The translations under genes were made by a program, and so were the position numbers. Shown here one piece after another: positions 1-5,383 of a DNA stretch of 9,342 nucleotides (the stretch's first letter is position 1; every line of letters begins with the position of its first letter). The notes under the pieces were generated by a model, which saw only the letters and a program-made list of their open reading frames with translations, did no database searches and was not told where the DNA came from. The DNA comes from Methanomicrobia archaeon (GTDB lineage Archaea > Methanobacteriota_B > Thermococci > Methanofastidiosales > NM3), in NCBI GenBank assembly GCA_030603445.1, contig JAUVXU010000028.1:1-9342 (forward strand), written 5' to 3'.

Positions 1-970
1 GTTTTCCCCAAAAGACATAATATTTACTGGTGTAAATTCATCTCTATTTGACTTGGCTTATTGTCATGAGGCAGGCGTCCAAGTAAACATTGGTTCATTG
101 CGCCTGCTTGAGTACTGGGGGCAGCAATATCCTGGCACGAAAGTAAGCGTCAGGATAAATCCGGACATTGGGGCCGGGCATCATGACCATACAATTACAG
201 GTGGACCGGCGTCTAAGTTTGGCATATATCATGACAGGATAAATGACATAAAACAAATTGCTAACCAGTATGATCTTGATATAACTGGTGTACATTCTCA
301 CATAGGTTCTGGAATACTGCAGCAGGATGTGTTTATCAAGGCGATGAAGATAATTCTTGACACTGCACAGAATTTGGAGGGTCTTCGGTTTGTGGATATT
401 GGCGGAGGCATCGGAGTGCCCTACTCCTCTCAAGACCACCCAATAGATCTAATTGGGCTTTGTAGAAGAATTTCCGACACTTTTTCAAATTTTTGTGAAC
501 TATACGGGGCCGACCTCGAACTTAAGCTTGAACCTGGCCGTTATATTGTTGCAGAATCTGGTGCACTGCTCACAACCGTTACTAACCTAAAGGAAACTCC
601 AAAATATAGTTTCGTGGGAGTTGACTCTGGATTCAACCACTTACAACGCCCAGTTATGTATGGTTCGTATCATGAGATACAAAATGCTTCTCATCCTAAT
701 AACGAAAAATCACTTTTTGTGGTTGGAGGCAATCTATGCGAATCAGGGGATGTTTTCACGCGTGATGAACAAGGTATTTCAGAAAGAATTTTGCCAATAC
801 CAGAAATAGGCGACATCCTTGTTATAAGGGATTGTGGGGCATATGGTTATAGCATGGCATCAAACTACAATAGCAGATTGCTTCCAGCCGAAGTAATGGT
901 TTCAAAAGGCACTTCGCGCCTAGTGCGTAGGAGACAATCACTCAACGATCTAATGTGGGGAGACATATGA
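1..970 (+). CDS. lysA: Diaminopimelate decarboxylase, 3' part (start lies upstream of the window)
   Basis: PLP-dependent decarboxylase that converts meso-diaminopimelate to L-lysine, the last step of the DAP pathway, in the cytosol. The frame is open from base 2, so about 322 C-terminal residues are visible; a TTG at 53 is an internal Leu codon, because family-like sequence (DIIFTG) precedes it. Visible alanine-racemase-fold motifs in order: RINPDIGAGHH; GVHSHIGSG (PLP-binding His region); DIGGGIGVPYS (phosphate-binding glycines); KLEPGRYIV; VDSGFNHLQRPVMYG; GGNLCESGD with the conserved active-site Cys donated across the dimer; and CGAYGYSMASNYNSR followed by the RRRQS tail. The N-terminal PLP lysine segment lies outside the window. 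Roughly the first 90-110 residues are missing if the protein has the usual length of 415-430. The stop TGA (968-970) overlaps the dapF ATG, so the two genes are almost certainly cotranscribed. Identity is secure from the motifs and the dapF/dapL neighbours. Confidence 0.95.
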   Translation, partial: FSPKDIIFTGVNSSLFDLAYCHEAGVQVNIGSLRLLEYWGQQYPGTKVSVRINPDIGAGHHDHTITGGPASKFGIYHDRINDIKQIANQYDLDITGVHSHIGSGILQQDVFIKAMKIILDTAQNLEGLRFVDIGGGIGVPYSSQDHPIDLIGLCRRISDTFSNFCELYGADLELKLEPGRYIVAESGALLTTVTNLKETPKYSFVGVDSGFNHLQRPVMYGSYHEIQNASHPNNEKSLFVVGGNLCESGDVFTRDEQGISERILPIPEIGDILVIRDCGAYGYSMASNYNSRLLPAEVMVSKGTSRLVRRRQSLNDLMWGDI

Positions 971-1803
971 AGTTTATAAAGATGGAAGGCCTTGGAAACG
1001 ACTATATATATATGGATTTGTTTGAAGAATCACTTGATAACATTAACATAAATACGCTTTCAAAACGGCTTTCTGACAGGCATTTTGGCATAGGTTCTGA
1101 TGGACTTGTGATAATAGGCCCTTCGGATGCTGCAGACTGCAAGATGAGGATGTTTAATAGCGATGGCTCTGAAAGTGAGATGTGTGGCAATGCTGTGCGT
1201 TGCGTTGCGAAGATAATGTATGATAAGGGCATACATTTGAATGGAGCAATAACAGTGGAGACATTGGCAGGCATTATACTCACCAAGATAATAGAGAACT
1301 CTTCACAACGTGCTGTGGTCGAGGTATTGATGGGAGTACCGTGCTTGAACGCAAAGGATATTCCTACGACACTTGAGGTCGAAAAAATTGTGGCATATCC
1401 TATTAAGATTGGAGACGAGACGCTCTATATGACATGCGTTTCTATGGGGAATCCACACTGCGTCATATTTGTTGACGAGATCACCGACTCGATGGTCCAC
1501 AATCTGGGAAGCGTGATAGAGACAAACCCTGTTTTCCAAGATAGGTGCAATGTCGAGTTTGTCAAAATTTTAGATAGATCTAATATGGAGATGCGTGTAT
1601 GGGAACGTGGTGCAGGTGAAACATTGGCATGTGGGACCGGTGCTAGTGCTGCGCTTGTAGCTGGAGTCCTTAATCATTTAACAGACAGGCACGCTAAGAT
1701 TTCCCTTTTGGGGGGCACAATCGATGTTAGTTGGCTGGAGGACGGAAATATTAAAATGGTCGGTCCAGCCGTGATAGTATTTAAAGGGGAGATCGTATTA
1801 TGA
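967..1803 (+). CDS. dapF: Diaminopimelate epimerase
   Basis: Cofactor-independent epimerase converting LL-diaminopimelate to meso-diaminopimelate, the substrate of LysA. The protein has 278 residues, a normal family length. It begins MKFIKMEGLGNDYIYMD, the standard N-terminus. The two catalytic cysteines are present: Cys73 in FNSDGSESEMCGN and Cys222 in GAGETLACGTGA. Other family motifs are MGNPHCVIFVD (160-170), CNVEFV (194-199) and VGPAVIVFKGEI (265-276). The ATG at 967 is chosen over an in-frame GTG at 955 because it gives the family N-terminus, overlaps the lysA stop as ATGA, and follows a GGGGAG Shine-Dalgarno (957-962) by 4 nt. The gene's own TGA overlaps the ATG of dapL in the same ATGA arrangement, which suggests translational coupling along lysA-dapF-dapL. 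Confidence 0.96.
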   Translation: MKFIKMEGLGNDYIYMDLFEESLDNININTLSKRLSDRHFGIGSDGLVIIGPSDAADCKMRMFNSDGSESEMCGNAVRCVAKIMYDKGIHLNGAITVETLAGIILTKIIENSSQRAVVEVLMGVPCLNAKDIPTTLEVEKIVAYPIKIGDETLYMTCVSMGNPHCVIFVDEITDSMVHNLGSVIETNPVFQDRCNVEFVKILDRSNMEMRVWERGAGETLACGTGASAALVAGVLNHLTDRHAKISLLGGTIDVSWLEDGNIKMVGPAVIVFKGEIVL

Positions 1804-2969
1804 AAGGAAGCGATAGGCTCAGTAAAATTGGAAGTTATGCATTCGCAGAAGTAGATAAGCTTGTTGAAGACCTCAGGAAAAAAGGCATCACGCCAATAGA
1901 TTTTGGTGTAGGGGACCCACAGGACCCAACCCCATCCGTTGTGAGGGATGCTTGTAAACAGGGTGTTGAGGACAGGAGGGCATCTGGATACCCAAGTTAT
2001 ATGGGTGCATTAGAATATCGTACAGCCGTTTCTGAGTGGGTCAGGCAAAGATTTGGAATAACGATGGACCCAGAACAGGAGATATCAAGCACAATTGGGG
2101 CCAAGGAAGCTGTTTTTCATCTGCCCCTTGCATTTGTGAATGAAGGCGACTATGTTATTTCGCCTAATCCATATTACCCCCCTTATGAGCGGGGTGCTCT
2201 TTTCGCTGGCGCATCATGTTATTTTTTGCCGCTTGAAAAAAAGAACAACTTTCAGCTGGATCTTGGGGCAATACCTGCAGATATCCTAAAAAAGACGAAG
2301 ATACTTTGGATAAACTATCCTTCAAATCCCTCTGGTGCGCTTGCAACAAAGGGGTTTCTTAAGGAAGCTGCCGACTTTGCAGTAGATAATAATGTTCTTG
2401 TAGTTTCTGATGAGTGTTACAGTGAGATGTATTATGATAAAAAGCCTAGTTCCCTTCTGGAATTTGGGTATGAAAATATTCTTGCCATACATTCCCTTTC
2501 AAAACGCTCCAACATGACCAACTACAGGATAGGATGGATGATGGGGGACAGCAGAGCTCTTGCTCTTTTCAAAAAGGTGAAGACCAATATCGACAGTGGC
2601 ACTCCAACTTTCATTCAGGATGCTGCTATTGCCGCTCTTGGTGATGAATCGCATGTCGAGAATATGAGGAAAGGATACAGGAAAAAACGAGACATAATCT
2701 GCAAGGCTTTTGATGATGTGGGGTATCCTAGCAGCATACCTGAGGCGACATTTTATATTTGGCAAGAGGTGCCAGAGAGTCTGGGCAGTGTGGGGGTAAC
2801 TAAAAAGATGCTTGATCCTTCCATAGGCATAGTCACTACACCCGGCAAATGGATATCTCAAGACTTTAATGGGAAAAATCCAGGAGAAAACTTCATTCGA
2901 TTTGCACTTGTGCCGCCAGTGGAACAATGTAAAGAAGCAGCGGAAAAGATAAGAGGGGCAGGCCTTTAG
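1800..2969 (+). CDS. dapL: LL-diaminopimelate aminotransferase-like PLP enzyme (class I/II aminotransferase)
   Basis: Fold-type I aminotransferase of 389 residues. It begins [17 protein letters not shown], as DapL-like proteins do. Visible motifs: [11 protein letters not shown] (35-45); GAKEA (100-104); NPYYPPY (123-129); NYPSNPSG (172-179, with substrate/PLP Asn176); SDECYSEM with Asp204 and Tyr207; SLSK with the Schiff-base Lys235; the phosphate-binding Arg243 in NYRIGW; and Arg367 in FIRFAL for the substrate carboxylate. DapL makes LL-DAP directly from tetrahydrodipicolinate and glutamate, bypassing the succinyl or acetyl steps. The assignment rests mostly on position, since the gene overlaps dapF by ATGA and follows lysA. 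A GGGGAGA Shine-Dalgarno (1786-1792) sits 7 nt before the ATG. The alternative is an N-succinyl-DAP aminotransferase (DapC role), but no dapD or dapE is seen here. Its TAG stop overlaps the convergent adk stop. Confidence 0.82.
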   Translation: MKGSDRLSKIGSYAFAEVDKLVEDLRKKGITPIDFGVGDPQDPTPSVVRDACKQGVEDRRASGYPSYMGALEYRTAVSEWVRQRFGITMDPEQEISSTIGAKEAVFHLPLAFVNEGDYVISPNPYYPPYERGALFAGASCYFLPLEKKNNFQLDLGAIPADILKKTKILWINYPSNPSGALATKGFLKEAADFAVDNNVLVVSDECYSEMYYDKKPSSLLEFGYENILAIHSLSKRSNMTNYRIGWMMGDSRALALFKKVKTNIDSGTPTFIQDAAIAALGDESHVENMRKGYRKKRDIICKAFDDVGYPSSIPEATFYIWQEVPESLGSVGVTKKMLDPSIGIVTTPGKWISQDFNGKNPGENFIRFALVPPVEQCKEAAEKIRGAGL

Positions 2970-2976
2970 GCCTTTA
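2961..2976. repeat. 8-bp tandem repeat carrying both convergent stop codons
   Basis: GGCCTTTA occurs twice in tandem (2961-2968 and 2969-2976). The dapL stop TAG (2967-2969) and the adk stop (TTA at 2966-2968, TAA on the minus strand) overlap inside it, so the two convergent genes share bases 2966-2969. There is no space for a terminator between them. Each transcript must run antisense into the other gene, or termination must occur inside coding sequence. Confidence 0.7.
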
Positions 2977-3607
2977 GCGCCCTAATAGCGTCGTTAAACA
3001 CGTCTTCAATGCTCTGATCACCGTTAATGGTTCTGAGCTTCCCTTCTTTTTCATAATATTCAATAAGTGGCAGTGTCTGTTTTTCGTATTGCTCTAATCT
3101 GTTCCTTATTACTTCTTCCCTATCGTCTTCGCGCTGATAAAGAAGCCCTCCACACAGATCGCAGATGCCGTCTTTTCCTGATTTTTTAGATTCGACATGA
3201 TACACCGCCCCGCATGAACAGGATCTTCTGCCAGAGAGGCGTTTTATTATCAATTCATTAGGGACATCTATATTTATCACGCGATCAATTTCAAATCCTA
3301 TTTTTTCAGAGATTTCTTTTAGTACTTCAGCTTGAACAATTGTACGAGGAAATCCATCAAAGATAAAGCCACACTTACTGTCATCTTGTTTTAGTCTTTC
3401 TTCAATAAGGTCCTTGATCAGGTAGTCTGGAACAAGTAGGCCCGCATCCATGAACTTCTTTGCTTCGATGCCAAGGGGCGTTTGATTTTTCACAGCTTCT
3501 CTTAATATATCCCCTGTTGATATTTGGGGAATATTTAGGTTTTCTTTAATCATCGTGGCTTGTGTTCCTTTGCCACCGCCAGGTTTTCCCAAAAGTATTA
3601 TTCTTAT
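2966..3607 (-). CDS. adk: Adenylate kinase with a cysteine-rich (zinc-type) lid; probable non-standard AUA start
   Basis: Catalyses ATP + AMP = 2 ADP in the cytosol. From ATA at 3607 the protein is 213 residues and begins with the usual adenylate kinase strand, read as (start)[15 protein letters not shown], with P-loop GKPGGGKGT. Further motifs: [29 protein letters not shown] (AMP site); [13 protein letters not shown] plus CDLCGG, the Cys4 lid typical of zinc-binding adenylate kinases; and [14 protein letters not shown]. The first canonical start is TTG at 3592. It would remove the first beta strand and place Met directly on the P-loop glycine, and it lies 20 nt from the Shine-Dalgarno. A GAGGTG (3613-3618) sits 5 nt before the ATA, and a BRE/TATA-like element (3641-3655) fits a short leader. 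No ATG, GTG or TTG occurs in frame between the upstream TAA and TTG 3592. The enzyme is secure; only the start is uncertain. It converges on dapL and diverges from glnA. Confidence 0.93.
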   Translation of the reverse strand: MRIILLGKPGGGKGTQATMIKENLNIPQISTGDILREAVKNQTPLGIEAKKFMDAGLLVPDYLIKDLIEERLKQDDSKCGFIFDGFPRTIVQAEVLKEISEKIGFEIDRVINIDVPNELIIKRLSGRRSCSCGAVYHVESKKSGKDGICDLCGGLLYQREDDREEVIRNRLEQYEKQTLPLIEYYEKEGKLRTINGDQSIEDVFNDAIRALKA

Positions 3608-3612
3608 TGTAA

Positions 3613-3618
3613 CACCTC
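3613..3618 (-). promoter_or_regulatory. Shine-Dalgarno of adk, positioned for an AUA start
   Basis: On the minus strand the sequence reads GAGGTG, followed by TTACA and then ATA. It matches the archaeal 16S-complementary consensus GGAGGTGA. The 5-nt spacing points to the ATA at 3607-3605 rather than the TTG at 3592, and so decides the start proposed for adk. Confidence 0.65.
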
Positions 3619-3640
3619 TGTGCTTGAACTTATGATTAAT

Positions 3641-3655
3641 ATTAAATAAATTTCG
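3641..3655 (-). promoter_or_regulatory. Candidate adk promoter (BRE + TATA box)
   Basis: The minus strand reads CGAAA (3655-3651) then TTTATTTAAT (3650-3641), resembling an archaeal BRE followed by box A. A start site about 25 nt downstream would fall near 3620, just before the adk Shine-Dalgarno, giving a leader of about 13 nt. The surrounding DNA is very AT-rich, so a chance match is possible. Confidence 0.5.
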
Positions 3656-3679
3656 GTAATTTTTTGTTTAAATATACAG

Positions 3680-3739
3680 AAATTAACTATATCTATTATG
3701 TCAAAAGCATAGTTGGTAATTTTAAAGAAAATTATAACC
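3680..3739. repeat. Two overlapping imperfect inverted repeats sharing one arm
   Basis: Pair 1: AAATTAACTAT (3680-3690) with ATAGTTGGTAATTT (3709-3722), 11 complementary pairs and a 3-nt TGG bulge. Pair 2: GGTAATTTT (3715-3723) with AAAATTATAACC (3728-3739), 9 complementary pairs with a 3-nt ATA bulge and a 4-nt loop. The segment 3715-3722 belongs to both, so the two structures exclude each other. They lie just upstream of the TATA-like element at 3746, so an operator for glnA is possible. Chance pairing is a real alternative in DNA this AT-rich. Confidence 0.4.
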
Positions 3740-3745
3740 AAAAAA

Positions 3746-3753
3746 TTTATAAA
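3746..3753 (+). promoter_or_regulatory. Candidate glnA TATA box (distal)
   Basis: TTTATAAA preceded by an A-run (CCAAAAAA) resembles an archaeal box A. Initiation would be near 3775-3780, leaving a leader of about 90 nt to the ATG at 3864 or about 145 nt to TTG 3923. A second candidate, TATATAAT (3797-3804), would start transcription near 3825. The sequence does not decide between them. Confidence 0.35.
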
Positions 3754-3796
3754 GAACATAAAAAAAATTTTAATAAGTAGGATATGTATCAAAAGA

Positions 3797-3804
3797 TATA
3801 TAAT
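3797..3804 (+). promoter_or_regulatory. Candidate glnA TATA box (proximal)
   Basis: TATATAAT, preceded by AAAAGA, is a plausible box A. A start site about 25 nt downstream would fall near 3825, leaving about 40 nt to the out-of-frame ATG at 3864. It competes with the distal candidate at 3746. Confidence 0.35.
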
Positions 3805-3922
3805 ATTTTTTTAAGATGGTGGAAATATTAATAAGAGATTAAGTAAAAAAAGAAAGAATTTTCATGCCAAGGATTTAGATTCTGATAGCGAATCGTACGA
3901 ATCAATAGAAAAGAAAATAGAA

Positions 3923-5203
3923 TTGGAAAATGTTAAATTCATTCGTCTACAATTTGTTGATATCAATGGTTCTATCAAATCATTGGCAATTTCACCAAAT
4001 AATCTAAAGTCTGTGATTAATGAAGGAATCGTATTTGATGGTTCTTCTGTTGAAGGATACGCCAGGATACATGAATCTGATATGATACTAAAACCTGATA
4101 TATCTACCTTCAATATATTGCCTTGGGGAAATGATTCTACAAAAACAGCAAGACTAATATGTGATGTTTACGATACAAAAAATAGAACTCCTTTTCAAGG
4201 GGATTCCAGATACGTTTTAAAAAATTCTTTGTCTGAAATGAGGGAATTGTTGGGAAAAAATACTGTTTTCAATACGGGACCAGAGATAGAATACTATCTT
4301 CTAAAAGAGACGGAAAATGGTTATAAAGCCCATGATAATGGCACATATTTTGATTATTCTGGCTATGGTGTATCAGAAGAGATCAGAAAAGAATGTGCTT
4401 TAGCAATGAATCATATGGGAATTAACTTTGAAGCAGAACATCACGAAGTGGGAAAAGGGCAACATGAAATAGATTTTGAGTTTGGGGATGCATTGATAGT
4501 TGCAGATCAAGTAATAACTTGCAAACTCATAATAAAAATGATAGCAAGCACGTACAATTCCTTAGCCACCTTCATGCCAAAACCATTCAGGAGAGAAGGA
4601 GGCAACGCAATGCATGTGAATCAATCCATATATGATGTTAAAAAGGGATGCAACATGTTCTCCGAGGATGGAGAGCTTTCAGAGATTGCATACTACTATA
4701 TTGGTGGTCTGTTGCACCATGCAAAGGCATTAACTGCTGTTACCAATCCCACAATTAACTCTTACAAACGTCTTGTACCCGGCTATGAGGCACCCGTATT
4801 TATTACTTGGGGCAGATGTGATAGATCTTCCCTTATTAGGATACCAGTAGCCAACGAAAAAAATAGACGAATAGAATTACGCACACCTGACGCATCTTGT
4901 AACCCTTACTTAGCATTTGCAGCAATGCTAGCCGCAGGTCTTGATGGAATAAAAAAGAAGATAGACCCCGGAACTGAGGAAAAGGGCATTGATTACTATA
5001 ATAATGACACAAAAATAGATGATAACAAGAAGTTGCCTTGTGATTTAAATGAAGCGCTTAGAGAATTATCAAAAGATGATGTGATAAAAAATGCCTTAGG
5101 TGAAATAGCCTGCAAACAGTTAATGTCGTCAGGTATGTTTGAGTGGAGTGAATATTCAAAAGAAGTTTCACCATGGGAATTCGAGAGATATATCAATATT
5201 TAA
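3923..5203 (+). CDS. glnA: Glutamine synthetase, class I (alpha-like); 5' end uncertain
   Basis: Makes glutamine from glutamate, ammonia and ATP as a cytosolic dodecamer. From TTG 3923 it is 426 residues, short at the N-terminus for GS-I (usually about 440-470). Motifs: FDGSSVEG (38-45); GPEIEYY with metal-ligand Glu121 and Glu123; EAEHHEVGKGQHEIDF (170-185); AMHVNQS (229-235) with metal-ligand His231; NPTINSYKRLVPGYEAPV with flap Glu289; RIELRTPD with Glu318 and Arg320; and C-terminal SPWEFERYI. The adenylylation Tyr motif NLYDLP is replaced by KKLPCDLNEALREL, as in GS-I alpha, so control by adenylylation is unlikely. Oddities: the glutamate-loop NGSG reads GGNA (226-229); the frame continues upstream from 3866 with sequence fitting the missing N-terminal helix but no canonical start; and the gene is more AT-rich than its neighbours (line 4141-4200 counts 18/60 GC). 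No Shine-Dalgarno precedes TTG. Confidence 0.92.
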   Translation: MENVKFIRLQFVDINGSIKSLAISPNNLKSVINEGIVFDGSSVEGYARIHESDMILKPDISTFNILPWGNDSTKTARLICDVYDTKNRTPFQGDSRYVLKNSLSEMRELLGKNTVFNTGPEIEYYLLKETENGYKAHDNGTYFDYSGYGVSEEIRKECALAMNHMGINFEAEHHEVGKGQHEIDFEFGDALIVADQVITCKLIIKMIASTYNSLATFMPKPFRREGGNAMHVNQSIYDVKKGCNMFSEDGELSEIAYYYIGGLLHHAKALTAVTNPTINSYKRLVPGYEAPVFITWGRCDRSSLIRIPVANEKNRRIELRTPDASCNPYLAFAAMLAAGLDGIKKKIDPGTEEKGIDYYNNDTKIDDNKKLPCDLNEALRELSKDDVIKNALGEIACKQLMSSGMFEWSEYSKEVSPWEFERYINI

Positions 5204-5227
5204 ATATGGTCGAAATTTAGAAAAAAT

Positions 5228-5298
5228 AGAATCTAATGAATTCTGATTTATTTCTCGTAATACTCTCTTCTTTTGTAATATTTTCACTCGTTTTTTTT
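5228..5298 (+). terminator. T-rich tail downstream of glnA, possible transcription terminator
   Basis: After the glnA stop there is a short inverted repeat AGAAT/ATTCT (5228-5232 with 5240-5244), then a pyrimidine-rich stretch ending in a run of eight T (5291-5298). Archaeal intrinsic termination depends mainly on T-runs in the non-template strand, and this one lies between glnA and the separate promoter of the next gene. The hairpin is weak; the T-run carries the call. Confidence 0.4.
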
Positions 5299-5352
5299 GG
5301 GGTTTTCAAAATCCACTATAATTAATACATATTCTATGCATTACAATAATTA

Positions 5353-5361
5353 CTTATATTA
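5353..5361 (+). promoter_or_regulatory. TATA box of the aldehyde ferredoxin oxidoreductase gene
   Basis: CTTATATTA, centred about 27 nt before the ATG at 5384, is the distance at which archaeal transcription starts on or next to the start codon. No Shine-Dalgarno lies before this ATG (the preceding bases are A/T only apart from one C). Together these suggest a leaderless mRNA. Confidence 0.55.
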
Positions 5362-5383
5362 ATTATCATAAAAAATATATATC

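Larger units (their letters stand above)
3608..3922. other. AT-rich divergent intergenic region between adk and glnA
   Basis: About 315 bases without a supported gene. From the adk side it holds the adk Shine-Dalgarno and promoter, two overlapping imperfect inverted repeats (3680-3739), two TATA-like elements pointing toward glnA (3746-3753 and 3797-3804), and from about 3866 a stretch that reads as family-like N-terminal glnA sequence in frame but without an ATG. ATGs at 3816 and 3864 open only tiny frames (MVEILIRD and MPRI). A 62-codon minus-strand frame here (3604-3792) is nearly all Ile/Phe/Leu/Asn/Lys and looks like translated AT-rich DNA. Confidence 0.7.

Noticed and set aside
955-966. 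GTG start for dapF adding four residues
   Set aside because: ATG 967 gives the family N-terminus and an ATGA overlap with lysA; the GTG overlaps the Shine-Dalgarno itself.
3604-3792. 62-codon minus-strand open frame upstream of adk
   Set aside because: Composition is almost only Ile, Phe, Leu, Asn and Lys from AT-rich DNA; it has no ribosome site and covers the proposed adk promoter.
3864-3878. Programmed frameshift at the start of glnA
   Set aside because: The short frame MPRI-stop lacks a recognisable slippery heptamer or downstream structure; a simple indel or an alternative start explains it better.
4610-4624. Asn instead of the second His in the GlnA MHVHQS motif as a sign of lost activity
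   Set aside because: Asn at this place is usual in GS-I alpha enzymes (MHCN type), so it is not an anomaly by itself.
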